The notes beneath the pieces were generated by a model. That model saw only the letters and a list, made by a program, of their open reading frames with translations. It was not told where the DNA came from and ran no database searches. DNA of 64,000 bases from an uncultured Chlorobiaceae bacterium (GTDB lineage: Bacteria; Bacteroidota; Chlorobiia; Chlorobiales; Chlorobiaceae). Positions 9,077 through 17,524 of the stretch are shown one piece after another. Numbering within the stretch: position 1 is the first letter of the stretch; each line of letters begins with the position of its first letter. The stretch spans positions 62,001 through 126,000 of the forward strand of contig CAJEXQ010000003.1 of NCBI GenBank assembly GCA_903994635.1, given 5' to 3'. Both the position numbers and the translations under genes were made by a program.

Positions 9077-10543
9077 ATGAGCAACAATATTCTCCAGCTC
9101 AATCCACCGGCGGTGTGGAAACATTTTTACAGCCTGACGCGCATTCCCCGTCCATCCGGGAAGGAGGCGCAAATCAGGGAGTTCATCGCTGATTTCGGCA
9201 AAAACCTTGGGTTGGAGACTCTTGTGGACGATGTCGGCAATGTTATCATTCGGAAGCCTGCCACCTCCGGCATGGAGAATTGTCAAGGGGTGATTCTGCA
9301 AGGGCATCTCGATATGGTGCCGCAGAAGAACAGCGGCAAGCAGCATGATTTTGAAAACGATCCGATTGAAACGCTTCTTGATAGTGAGTGGGTGAGGGCG
9401 AACGGTACCACCCTTGGCGCCGACAATGGCATGGGTGTTGCCGCTGCAATGGCGGTGCTTGAATCAGGGGAGATGCAGCATGGCCCGCTTGAGGCGCTCT
9501 TTACCAGCAATGAGGAGGCTGGAATGACCGGGGCAATCGGGCTGAAACCCGGTATGCTGAAGGGTAAGATTCTGATCAACATGGATTCGGAAGATGAAGG
9601 GAAACTGTTTATTGGTTGTGCTGGTGGTACCAACGCAAAGATGACCTTTCGCTACAATGAACAACCGTTATCAAGGGAGTGCAGGGGTTTCAGAATCAGG
9701 GTGACGGGATTGAAGGGTGGCCATAGCGGAGTTGATATTCATCTTGGACGTGGCAATGCCAACAAAATCATGAACCGGATACTCTATCATGGGTATCAGT
9801 ACGGACTGCAGCTTGCCTCCATTGACGGGGGAAGTCTCCGCAACGCAATTCCCCGGGAATCATTTGCCTATGGAGGCATTCCTGTTGGAAGGGTGGGGGA
9901 GTTTCTCAACAGCGTCACGATCTTGATTGAGAAGATAAAAAATGAGCTGTCTGGAGTTGAGCCATCCCTGCGGATTGACGTGATAGCGGCCGAACTTCCC
10001 GAGAGCGTTATCGAACAGAATAGTTTTATCAAGGTTCTGAATGCGATCTATGCTTGTCCGAATGGTGTGATTCGCATGAGCAACGAGATGGATGGTCTGG
10101 TTGAAACATCCAATAATCTTGCGCTGGTCAAATCCGGAAATGGAGTTATTACCATCGAATGCTTGCTGAGAAGTTCGGTTGACTCTGCCCGTGATGATCT
10201 TGAGATCATGATAAAAAGTCTCTTTGACCTTGCAGGTGCCGATTCGGTCTTTGATGGAGCTTATCCAGGATGGAAACCCAATCAGGGTTCCCCGATCCTG
10301 AAGACTATGCAGGCGCTCTATACCAAGCAGTTCGGCAACGCTCCCCAGATAACAGCTATTCATGCCGGTCTGGAATGCGGGATTTTAGGCGGCACCTATC
10401 CCGGTCTTGACATGATCTCTTTTGGCCCGACTATCCGATATCCCCATTCACCGGATGAAAAAGTGAACATTCCCTCTGTCCAGAAATTCTGGGAGTTTCT
10501 TGTAGAAACACTCCGAAATATACCGCTTGATATTCCTGGGTAA
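9077..10543 (+). CDS. pepD: Aminoacyl-histidine dipeptidase (M20 family)
   Basis: Cytosolic zinc dipeptidase (beta-Ala-His dipeptidase, PepD) that hydrolyses Xaa-His and related dipeptides. The 488-aa length matches the enzyme. Metal and catalytic motifs are in order: LQGHLDMV (first metal His and catalytic Asp, about residues 75-82), GADNGMG (bridging Asp, about residues 115-121), SNEEAGM (catalytic Glu and metal ligand, about residues 145-151), and a C-terminal HAGLECG with the last metal His. The ATG at 9077 is chosen over a TTG two codons upstream because MSNNI is the usual style of start. It stands alone, with the convergent hcp gene downstream. Confidence 0.93.
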   Translation: MSNNILQLNPPAVWKHFYSLTRIPRPSGKEAQIREFIADFGKNLGLETLVDDVGNVIIRKPATSGMENCQGVILQGHLDMVPQKNSGKQHDFENDPIETLLDSEWVRANGTTLGADNGMGVAAAMAVLESGEMQHGPLEALFTSNEEAGMTGAIGLKPGMLKGKILINMDSEDEGKLFIGCAGGTNAKMTFRYNEQPLSRECRGFRIRVTGLKGGHSGVDIHLGRGNANKIMNRILYHGYQYGLQLASIDGGSLRNAIPRESFAYGGIPVGRVGEFLNSVTILIEKIKNELSGVEPSLRIDVIAAELPESVIEQNSFIKVLNAIYACPNGVIRMSNEMDGLVETSNNLALVKSGNGVITIECLLRSSVDSARDDLEIMIKSLFDLAGADSVFDGAYPGWKPNQGSPILKTMQALYTKQFGNAPQITAIHAGLECGILGGTYPGLDMISFGPTIRYPHSPDEKVNIPSVQKFWEFLVETLRNIPLDIPG

Positions 10544-10578
10544 GCCGCGCAGGCGTATCGAACAGCTTCATAAAATTG

Positions 10579-11064
10579 TTAGAACCTGGAGGCCCAGTCA
10601 TCCGCACAGGTAATAGCCCCCTCTTCGTAGGTACATTCAATTTTCTGATAGGTGAACGAAATATGCTCACGCTCCTTGTGACGGACGTTTTCAGGATACA
10701 TGTTGTTCAGCATCTCCATCCTGATATCGGAAATATTTGCATTGAAAAGTTTTATGGTAAAAAATTGCTTCTCAATACCGGACGAGGATGGGCGCCAGAA
10801 GCGTAATTCACATTTTTTCAGGTTTTCATTCGTGACCAGGACATTCATCAACACTGGCGTTGCCTTGTCAATTTCCTTCGTAATTGTAAGAACTTTGTGT
10901 TGGCGTTGGCCTGTGGGCAAGCCTGAAGCCGGGTCTCTTGGGGATAGAACTTCATGGTTGAAAGCGATCACCATGATTGAATCCTCACGACCTTTTTGGG
11001 TTACAGAACCTTTGATGGCTCCCGTTTTTTGACCTTCCAATCTCAGATAAGCATTCAATGCCAT
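10579..11064 (-). CDS. hcp: Hcp family type VI secretion tube-like protein
   Basis: A 161-aa Hcp1-type protein. It starts MALNAYLRLEGQKTG and contains RQHKVLTITKEIDKATP and ENVRHKEREHISFTYQKIE, the conserved strands of the Hcp ring-forming beta barrel. The start at 11064 is supported by a GGAG about seven bases upstream. Hcp normally stacks into the inner tube of a type VI or related contractile apparatus, or is secreted as an effector. No sheath, baseplate, ClpV or VgrG gene is present in the window, so this is an orphan copy. The gene upstream on the same strand is a phage tail-collar protein. Whether it serves a secretion machine encoded elsewhere cannot be seen. Confidence 0.85.
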   Translation of the reverse strand: MALNAYLRLEGQKTGAIKGSVTQKGREDSIMVIAFNHEVLSPRDPASGLPTGQRQHKVLTITKEIDKATPVLMNVLVTNENLKKCELRFWRPSSSGIEKQFFTIKLFNANISDIRMEMLNNMYPENVRHKEREHISFTYQKIECTYEEGAITCADDWASRF

Positions 11065-11099
11065 AACAACTCTCCGGTACATTACACGCTAACGAAGCT

Positions 11100-11119
11100 C
11101 CCCGCCGCAAGCAGCGGGG
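11100..11119. repeat. GC-rich palindrome between hcp and tail-collar gene
   Basis: CCCCGC pairs with GCGGGG over an 8-base spacer, followed on the plus strand by TATCTGTTTT. A degraded related segment (GCGAGCGGTGGGG) follows at about 11157-11168. This resembles dispersed extragenic palindromes; it may also attenuate transcription between the two minus-strand genes. Confidence 0.45.
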
Positions 11120-11217
11120 TATCTGTTTTAAGAAAAAGCTTAACAAACTTCACTGCGAGCGGTGGGGAATTCAGTTCTGAGAGATTAAAAGCACTACTGG
11201 TTTTTCCCTTGAGCGCA

Positions 11218-11484
11218 TTAATCACGAGAGGGATAAATACCTTCTACGCAAATTATAAAGCGCGGCTCATCATTATTCCAGGAGCGTTTTTTACCAGCCT
11301 CGTCCAAAGGTCGTAAATCAGGAAGCTGAAAATTGTGTGTTCCATCACCACCATAATTTGTTCCCAATAAACTAAACAATGCCTGATTATGCATGATTAA
11401 TAACGTCTGGCCATTGCACTCCATAAAGCCTCTCGGTACAAAAGAACCGGCAAACAGCTTGATTGTTGCTAACATTTCATCCAT
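11218..11484 (-). CDS. Small phage tail-collar domain protein
   Basis: An 88-aa protein consisting of one tail-collar domain: IKLFAGSFVPRGFMECNGQ near the N-terminus and SLLGTNYGGDGTHNFQLPDLR in the middle are classic motifs of the phage T4 gp12-like collar and the microcystin-dependent protein family. The start is well supported by GGAGAG a few bases upstream of the ATG. Homologues are usually about 170-180 aa; here only one short domain is present, ending IICVEGIYPSRD, which still looks like a natural terminus of the family. It lies upstream of hcp on the same strand, 150 bp apart. No other phage gene is nearby. Confidence 0.8.
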   Translation of the reverse strand: MDEMLATIKLFAGSFVPRGFMECNGQTLLIMHNQALFSLLGTNYGGDGTHNFQLPDLRPLDEAGKKRSWNNDEPRFIICVEGIYPSRD

Positions 11485-11758
11485 GATAAACTCTCCTCTT
11501 CGTTTTATTTAGAATAAATGATACACTTTATTTTTACTTCTCTTAGGGATAGGCACAAACAAATACTTCTTCTTACATTAAGTGGTTAACACCGATTTTC
11601 AAACAATAGTTTACGTAAGTCACTTTCTCGGAATCTGTGGTATAATTGTATTCTGGTTACAGGAAAACTCTCCTTTTTTGTTCAATTCGTGATTAATTGG
11701 TACTATTCAGTAATAGATATAGCAATTCACTCTTTTATAACCTTGACGAAACCTGATC

Positions 11759-12823
11759 ATGAAAATTCATAAGTTTGTTGTTGGTCTTTTGGCGGTTGGG
11801 GCCATTGCCTCATGTTCACAGAAAAAATCTGAAACAGTAAAGAACCCGGTGCCAGTTGTTGTGCTTCCTCCCGCTCCTGTGCTTCAGCCAAGAACCGGAG
11901 AACCTGTTAAGCCGATAACTGCCCCGAATGTTGCTGATCAGGCTATGGTTGATCTTGGCAAAAAGCTTTTTTTTGATCCCCGTCTTTCAAAATCGGGCTT
12001 TATATCCTGTAACTCCTGCCACAATCTCAGTATGGGGGGCAGTGACAATCTGAAAAGTTCCATTGGCCATAAATGGAATCAAGGGCCAATCAATGCTCCG
12101 ACGGTGCTCAACTCGAGTCTGAACCTGGCACAGTTCTGGGATGGACGAGCTAAAGATCTCAAGGAGCAGGCGGGTGGGCCAATCAGCAACCCCGGGGAAA
12201 TGTCGTTTACCCATGACCTTGCTGTTGGAGTGCTGCAATCTATTCCTGCCTATGTTGAAGAGTTTAAAAAGGTATTCAAGGTTGATACCATTGATATCGA
12301 CAAGGTGACAACCGCTATTGCTGCGTTTGAAGAGACGCTTGCTACTCCCAATTCCCGTTTTGATAAATGGCTGAATGGCGATGACTCTGCAATAACCAAG
12401 GAGGAGCTTGCCGGGTATGAGCTGTTCAAAAGCAGTGGATGTACCGCCTGCCATAACGGGGCCGCTATTGGCGGGAATTCATTCCAGAAAATGGGAGTTG
12501 TGCAGCCATACAAATCAAAGAGTGCGGTTGTTGGGCGTTTTGCTGTAACAAAGGTTAATGCTGATCGTTTCCAATTCAAGGTACCAACCCTGAGAAATGT
12601 TGAGTTGACTTATCCTTATTTCCATGATGGTGCGGCACCGACAATGTCGAAAGCGGTTGAGATTATGGGCCAGGTTCAGTTGGGCAAAATGTATACACCA
12701 GAGGAAAACGCCAGTATTGTAGCCTTTTTGAAGACGTTGACCGGTGATCAGCCATCATTTGTGTTGCCACAGCTTCCGCCATCATCCGATACGACGCCTT
12801 CTCCGCAGCCATTCGGGAAATGA
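11759..12823 (+). CDS. Di-haem cytochrome c peroxidase, lipoprotein
   Basis: Periplasm-facing enzyme of the CcpA/MauG family, which reduces hydrogen peroxide using electrons from small c-type cytochromes. A lipoprotein signal ends at the lipobox AIASC (Cys about residue 19). Two haem-binding CXXCH motifs are present: CNSCH at about residues 84-88 and CTACH at about residues 228-232, spaced as in bacterial di-haem peroxidases. The segment PTLRNVELTYPYFHDG near residue 280 is the usual family signature. The C-terminus is Pro/Ser-rich. The 354-aa length fits. It reads away from the minus-strand tail-collar gene across a 274-bp gap that should hold both promoters. Confidence 0.92.
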   Translation: MKIHKFVVGLLAVGAIASCSQKKSETVKNPVPVVVLPPAPVLQPRTGEPVKPITAPNVADQAMVDLGKKLFFDPRLSKSGFISCNSCHNLSMGGSDNLKSSIGHKWNQGPINAPTVLNSSLNLAQFWDGRAKDLKEQAGGPISNPGEMSFTHDLAVGVLQSIPAYVEEFKKVFKVDTIDIDKVTTAIAAFEETLATPNSRFDKWLNGDDSAITKEELAGYELFKSSGCTACHNGAAIGGNSFQKMGVVQPYKSKSAVVGRFAVTKVNADRFQFKVPTLRNVELTYPYFHDGAAPTMSKAVEIMGQVQLGKMYTPEENASIVAFLKTLTGDQPSFVLPQLPPSSDTTPSPQPFGK

Positions 12824-12881
12824 TCTGAAGGGATATGCTTCTTTTGGTTCCGGTTAACTTTTAATAAACAGGGAGGGGTAT

Positions 12882-13391
12882 ATGAAAAGGTTTTTTTTTC
12901 ATCCGAATGGTCGTTTATTGGCGTACCTGTCATGCCTGATTACTCTTGTTTTTGTGGCTGGCTGCAGTAGTGTAAGTAGTACCATTCGAGCGGCTCGTTA
13001 TGACGAGGTTACCGACAGCAGTTTGTCGGCCATTCAGCAAAAAACTGATGATTTTGTGGCCTCACTGAAGAAAAACTTTGGGACGGATGCAGCTTCTTTG
13101 GAAAATTCGAAGGGGTTCTATGGGGAAATAGGCCAGGAGTTGCTTCGTTTGGAAACCAGGGTCAGATCAATTCCGGAGAATGTCAAGACTGAGAATCTTG
13201 TGCATAATATTCGTATGGTCATTCTTGGCGATGGTACCGTTGCTGATGTAACAAGCCTGAAATACCTGCATGGAATACCCGGGAATGTAAGCAGAGGAAT
13301 ACCAATGACGACACTTGAGATCACTCATCGTAATATTAGTCAGATAATCTCTTCGGCACGAAGTTTGGAGCTTGAAAAAGCAAGACCGTGA
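12882..13391 (+). CDS. Hypothetical lipoprotein
   Basis: A 169-aa protein with a lipoprotein signal peptide: basic start, hydrophobic stretch (about residues 13-26) and lipobox VAGC. The mature part is mostly helical and charged, with no recognised domain. It lies 58 bp downstream of the cytochrome c peroxidase and 39 bp upstream of a small helical protein on the same strand, so the three may be co-transcribed. The start has a good ribosome site (GGGAGGGG, about 10 bases upstream of the ATG). I do not recognise a family. Confidence 0.75.
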   Translation: MKRFFFHPNGRLLAYLSCLITLVFVAGCSSVSSTIRAARYDEVTDSSLSAIQQKTDDFVASLKKNFGTDAASLENSKGFYGEIGQELLRLETRVRSIPENVKTENLVHNIRMVILGDGTVADVTSLKYLHGIPGNVSRGIPMTTLEITHRNISQIISSARSLELEKARP

Positions 13392-13430
13392 AGGGTTAAT
13401 GATCAACAATCTGTTTCAAGGAGATAATCC

Positions 13431-13769
13431 ATGGCAAGCAACGATATTACAATGGACAATCTTGGCGACAAGATTTTCGAGGAAGCAAAGGTGGCTGCTG
13501 GCAGTAAATATGAGATTGTGAAAAAGTATTTGAAGGCAGAAAGTGAGAAGCTCGCAATTACCCTTCGAATGATCTCGGATGGAGTTGCTGCAGGAGAAAT
13601 TACACAGGCCGAAGCGAAAGTTTTGCTCAATCAGCAAAAGCTTGCTATGGCATCTGTTCTTACTGCATCTGAAGGGATGGGCATTGTTTTGGCTCAAGAT
13701 ACGGTTAATGCTGCCCTGAATGTGGGAGCAAGCTTTATCAATGGCAAGATAGGTTTTACCTTATTTTAA
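13431..13769 (+). CDS. Small helical protein of unknown function
   Basis: A 112-aa protein, soluble and almost entirely helical by composition, rich in Ala, Glu and Lys, with a Gly/Ala-rich C-terminus. There is no signal peptide or clear membrane segment. The start ATG follows an AAGGAG about eight bases upstream. It sits 39 bp after the lipoprotein gene and converges with a hydrolase whose stop lies only 7 bp away. No family is recognised; phase and codon use look like a real gene. Confidence 0.65.
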   Translation: MASNDITMDNLGDKIFEEAKVAAGSKYEIVKKYLKAESEKLAITLRMISDGVAAGEITQAEAKVLLNQQKLAMASVLTASEGMGIVLAQDTVNAALNVGASFINGKIGFTLF

Positions 13770-13776
13770 GGAGTTC

Positions 13777-14769
13777 CTAATGACGGTCGATCAGCATCAT
13801 CAGGCGAGGATACACGATGTCAATCCTTTGGTCTGGCTGTGATGGATCAATCAGGTCATGGCCAAGCTTCAGGTCGGCCTTGAATTCGTAGGTTGTGAGG
13901 TTTGCTTTGTCTGCCTCCCAGACTTTTATAATCTTGTTTGTCTCTTCGTTATTGACCATCATGTCGTTGGCGTTGAGCACCACAGTTATCTTTTTGGCTG
14001 CTGGGGGGGTATGACGGGCATTATCCAGGGTGGCAAAGCCGAGACGCAGGATCTCTACCAGAGCGTGACGGGAATAGAGGGGATAGGAGTGTGCCGGGGG
14101 CGATTTTTCCTTGAGGAGTGGATCCCACCATTCGAGAGCGTCTGGCAACAAGGTATAGAGATTCATGGCGGCGGCGGTAAGTGGTGTCGGAATCTTTTTG
14201 ACTCCGAAGGCAGGGGAGATGATGACCGCAAGATCAATATCATTCCGGTTTTGTGCCGCCCAGGCTGTCGTTACCCCTCCGGCGGAAAGTCCCATCATGA
14301 CCACCTGCTTGCCGAGCCCCCGGGCAATATCGACCGTCTGGTCAGCATAAGCTGCAAGCTCCTCTGCCTTGAGTTCTGCATGTTCTTTTGTCATCCGGTC
14401 AGCAAGGCCGTGATGCGGGAGGGGTGCAATAAGCACGTTATATCCTGAATCATAAAAACGTTGTCCCAACTCATGAAATTGCTGTGGACAGTTTGAATAG
14501 CCATGAACCAGAACAATGGCGTGCTCTGTTTTTTTGTTATGGGTCATCAATTGCATTCTGCAGACCGGATTCATCTCCTGTTTGTCCTTTTTTCGAAGGA
14601 TCTCAACGAGGTGTAAAGCCTCAGTGTAACTCTGTGCAGGTTTGGGGTAAGACGACAGGTGCGCTATGTCCCAAGGCTTAAGAAGCAAAAAACCGGTGGT
14701 GATTGTCAAGCCGATGATCAGTAAAAATAACCACCATCTCCGAGTGCCATTCCGCAATCGTTGTGTCAT
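13777..14769 (-). CDS. Membrane-anchored alpha/beta hydrolase
   Basis: A 330-aa protein with an N-terminal membrane anchor (about residues 12-30) and an alpha/beta hydrolase fold. VLVHGYSNCPQQF (about residues 82-94) carries the oxyanion-hole region and GLSAGGV (about residues 160-166) the nucleophile elbow with catalytic Ser. An Asp in VLNANDMMV (about residue 272) and the His in KLGHDLI (about residue 307) fit the rest of the triad. It is probably exposed to the periplasm. The substrate is unknown; an esterase or lipase activity is most likely. It lies downstream of the transglutaminase-like gene on the same strand with a 33-bp gap. Confidence 0.82.
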   Translation of the reverse strand: MTQRLRNGTRRWWLFLLIIGLTITTGFLLLKPWDIAHLSSYPKPAQSYTEALHLVEILRKKDKQEMNPVCRMQLMTHNKKTEHAIVLVHGYSNCPQQFHELGQRFYDSGYNVLIAPLPHHGLADRMTKEHAELKAEELAAYADQTVDIARGLGKQVVMMGLSAGGVTTAWAAQNRNDIDLAVIISPAFGVKKIPTPLTAAAMNLYTLLPDALEWWDPLLKEKSPPAHSYPLYSRHALVEILRLGFATLDNARHTPPAAKKITVVLNANDMMVNNEETNKIIKVWEADKANLTTYEFKADLKLGHDLIDPSQPDQRIDIVYPRLMMLIDRH

Positions 14770-14802
14770 GGAAATTTCTCCAGTAAGCAGAGGCTTGTTT
14801 GT

Positions 14803-15627
14803 TTATACCTGTTCCATGGAGCTTACCCTCACTGAGACGCTGAGTTTCTCTTTTGCATTGCCTTTATAGGTTCCCCGAACTGGCGGCACGTCGTCATAGT
14901 CCCGCCCTGATCCTATTTTGATGTAGCGCTCATCAACAAAGAGGGTTTTGTGGGTCGGGTCCATCCCGATCCATCCTTTTTCTTTGCCGCAATAGACTTC
15001 GCACCAGGCGTGACTTGCTTCATCACGTCCATCAGGGGTGCTTCCTCCAAAGAGGTAACCGCTGACGTACCGAGCTGGTATGTTCAGGTAGCGGCAGGCG
15101 GCAAGCAAAATGTGGGCAAAATCCTGGCATACACCCCGTCCCAGAGCCATGACAACGGCACTGGTGCTGTGAACGTCGGTCACACCTGGTTCGTAAATGA
15201 AGGTGTCGTTAATGTAGCGACAGATCAATTCGGCAAGCTGAAAGCTGTCAGCATCTGTTGCAAAACGGGCGACAAACTCGCGGATTGCCTGGTCAAAATG
15301 GACATAGCGGCTTTGGCAGGAAAAGTCCATCAGATAGATATCCTCATCCTCACTGGCCGAAGAGAAGCCCATGCCGGTTTCGACTACAGAGGTCGCAACA
15401 ATTTTCACCCGTTTATGGCTCTGGAGCAGGTTAAAGTGGTTGACCTGGTTTCCGTAGAAATCGGTGTACTGAAAAAGGGTGGCCGGGGGATCGACCTCAA
15501 GCTTGAAACTTGCGCAGCGCTGTGGAGCAGCGGGGTTGTTGTCGGGGTGGAGTCTTACTTCGGTCGCTGTTTCATAGATTGGATTGTCATATTCAAACAG
15601 GGTTGCGTGCTCAACTTTCAGAATCAT
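14803..15627 (-). CDS. Transglutaminase-like family protein
   Basis: A 274-aa protein with the bacterial transglutaminase N-terminal beta domain (residues 1-85, starting MILKVEHATLFEYD) and a cysteine-protease-like core. The catalytic Cys lies in GVCQDFAH, the His in SHAWCEV and the Asp in GMDPTHK, in the correct order. These proteins are usually encoded beside an alpha-E protein and a circularly permuted ATP-grasp protein and are thought to act in peptide-bond formation or cleavage. Here the alpha-E gene directly upstream is truncated and the ATP-grasp gene is missing. The start ATG is 21 bp after the alpha-E stop. Confidence 0.88.
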   Translation of the reverse strand: MILKVEHATLFEYDNPIYETATEVRLHPDNNPAAPQRCASFKLEVDPPATLFQYTDFYGNQVNHFNLLQSHKRVKIVATSVVETGMGFSSASEDEDIYLMDFSCQSRYVHFDQAIREFVARFATDADSFQLAELICRYINDTFIYEPGVTDVHSTSAVVMALGRGVCQDFAHILLAACRYLNIPARYVSGYLFGGSTPDGRDEASHAWCEVYCGKEKGWIGMDPTHKTLFVDERYIKIGSGRDYDDVPPVRGTYKGNAKEKLSVSVRVSSMEQV

Positions 15628-15648
15628 GCTCTTTGTATTTACGTCCGG

Positions 15649-16074
15649 TTATTGCTGTTGTTGCTGCTGATGCTGCTGTGCCTGGCTCCAGTAGGCCCGT
15701 CCTCCGGCTACTCCGGTAAAAGGAAGTGCCTCTTCAATGTCCAGTGGCTCAATTTCCGGAGTGTGATAGGCAAAATAGGTCAAATGTACCTGCTCACCAA
15801 CTTTTACCAACCGCTGTTCAAGATCTTCAAGATAGTGATGCAACCCTTTGGCATAGATGTCATCAATGGCGGTGTAGCTCAGCTCAGCCTCCAGTTTTCC
15901 GATAAGCCGGTCGGCGTTGTTGACATAGCGGTGGCGGGAGCTGCCCGATATGCGCCACAGGGCATCTTCAGCCGCACAGACAGAGAAGTTGATGCTGCGC
16001 GGAAATGTTCGGTCGCAAACCACCTCAAGGCGTGGCATTCGGCTCAAGGCAACTGAAGGGACAATCCAGGTCAC
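15649..16074 (-). pseudogene. Alpha-E domain protein, N-terminally truncated
   Basis: Only the C-terminal part (about 140 aa) of an alpha-E family protein remains; intact members are roughly 300 aa. RTFPRSINFSVCAAEDALWRIS and the IDDIYAKGLHHYL region are recognisable (strings shortened here: FPRSINF, GLHHYL). The frame opens with a GTG at 16074 and no proper start. The C-terminus is a run of Gln and His encoded by CAG/CAA repeats at 15651-15680. Upstream sequence switches abruptly to a HipA-like gene on the other strand. The loss of the first half and of the usual partner ATP-grasp gene points to a deletion or inversion with a breakpoint at about 16.03-16.08 kb. Confidence 0.75.
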
Positions 16075-16082
16075 TCGATAGG

Positions 16083-16595
16083 GGCGATTTGTATAACGGG
16101 CTGGAAATTCGTAAATCTACCGCTCCTCAGGCCTTGATAGGGATTGTTTTGTTTGATATTTGGGTTTACAATACAGACCGTTCGCCACGCAATCCGAATG
16201 TTCTTGTAGAGGAAATCGGCAAAAACAGTTTCCGCCTTGTAGCAATTGATCATGCCATGATCTTTGATGAAATGGAGTACAGTGCTCTTGCAGCGGGTAG
16301 CGGAAACAACAGTTCGCCAACGATTGAAGATTCACTGATTAGTCACCCTCTCTATCAAGGCATACATGATTTTCTTGGCCTTTTTTCCTCTGACGAAGCA
16401 GAGAGAGTTCTTGGTCGGATAGAGAGCACAACGGAAGAAAAACTTCGTGACATAGTAAACGTCATCCCGGAAGAGTGGGAAGTCAAAGAGACAGAAAAAG
16501 AGTCAATTATAAAACATTACCTGTTACCCCGAAAAAATTTGGTTCGCGGTTTCTATCAACAGCTTTTAGTGGATGCAAAGATTAATATACCATGA
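16083..16595 (+). pseudogene. HipA-like kinase (HipA_2 type), N-terminally truncated
   Basis: The recognisable part starts at about 16083 and includes IGIVLFDIWVYNTDRSPRN and FRLVAIDHAMIFD, which match the catalytic-loop Asn/Asp (NTD) and the metal-binding Asp (IDHA) of HipA-like kinases that are encoded with DUF3037 proteins. The ATP-binding N-terminal half is missing; the frame runs on upstream into antisense of the alpha-E gene, and I see no credible start. The 3' end overlaps the DUF3037 gene by 4 bp (ATGA), so the original two-gene arrangement is preserved downstream. Without its N-lobe the kinase should be inactive. Confidence 0.7.
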
Positions 16596-17524
16596 AAACC
16601 TATTTCACAACCGTAAAATACGCACCGAATCCTGATCGTGAGGAGTACTTTGGTATCGGATTAATTATGGTGAGCCCTGAGAGCGGTGCTGTAAAAGTAC
16701 GTTTCTCGCGAGATCGCGTGACTCTCATTAATCGAGCACTTGGTATTGACAAATCCTCACTTCTTGAGAGCGCAATGCAGCAGGCCGAAGGTCTCGCAAA
16801 AAGCCGGGAGCCTCTTGATGTCAAACACCTCGAATATCTCTCCGTCTACGAAAACGGCATCATTCGCTACGCAGCACCAAAACCGCTGGTCATTGCCCAC
16901 GATAACCCTGACGAATCTGCCGACGACCTCCTTGTGCAGCGTTTTGACAGACTGTATCATAAGTTGATAGCTGATAAAGAGGAGAAAAATGCCAAAAGGG
17001 AATCGAAAGGATCGGCGCTCGGTACCATTTTTTGCCAAACAGCAAGAGTGAACAGAAAGCTTAATACCCACCTGAACATTGGTTACAACGTTCAGGACAT
17101 AGATGAATTAAATACGAGCATATTACTCCCTGAAGTCCATTTGGATTATATCGGGGGCAACGGCTCAATTTATTGCGGTCATTTTTTGGATCTTGATGTA
17201 AGCGAATCAACGTTATCAAAAAATATTTCTGAAACACTGAATCTTTACGAATGCCTTAATCGCTATTATAATACAGGAGAACAGTCAGGCAAAAAAGAGC
17301 AAAAATTAATTCTCGATAGAAAACAGTATGGGAGCAAAGGCACATCCAAAGCCTTGAAAATGATTTCCCTCGTAACAGAAAACAAGCCCTATGAGGTTAA
17401 AGAGGTGGAAGACATCAATCAATTTATGTGCGAGGTGCAGGAAGAAGTGCAAGATATGAATGTAGAACCATTTACAATTTGGGCGACGAAAAACTCCCCA
17501 AAACAGCTTCACTCCATGCAGTAA
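16592..17524 (+). CDS. DUF3037 domain protein
   Basis: A 310-aa protein whose N-terminus (KTYFTTVKYAPNPDREEYFG, GLIMVSPESG, VKVRFSRDR) matches DUF3037, a family typically encoded directly after a HipA_2-type kinase. The frame is intact and the start overlaps the stop of the truncated kinase. Its role is unknown; the conserved gene pairing suggests a toxin-antitoxin-like or defence function, with this protein as partner of the kinase. Because the kinase is broken here, the protein is probably an orphan. Nothing recognisable follows downstream until degenerate fragments at 17.8 kb. Confidence 0.78.
   Translation: MKTYFTTVKYAPNPDREEYFGIGLIMVSPESGAVKVRFSRDRVTLINRALGIDKSSLLESAMQQAEGLAKSREPLDVKHLEYLSVYENGIIRYAAPKPLVIAHDNPDESADDLLVQRFDRLYHKLIADKEEKNAKRESKGSALGTIFCQTARVNRKLNTHLNIGYNVQDIDELNTSILLPEVHLDYIGGNGSIYCGHFLDLDVSESTLSKNISETLNLYECLNRYYNTGEQSGKKEQKLILDRKQYGSKGTSKALKMISLVTENKPYEVKEVEDINQFMCEVQEEVQDMNVEPFTIWATKNSPKQLHSMQ

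Noticed and set aside
9860-10363. Minus-strand open frame (167 codons) in pepD
   Set aside because: Antisense to pepD; no recognised motif.
13858-14448. Plus-strand open frame (196 codons)
   Set aside because: Antisense to the alpha/beta hydrolase, whose catalytic motifs are intact on the minus strand.
14950-16056. Long plus-strand open frame (368 codons)
   Set aside because: It lies antisense to the transglutaminase and alpha-E genes, which have clear family motifs; its own product is low in family features and rich in Cys/Val as expected from an opposite-strand frame.
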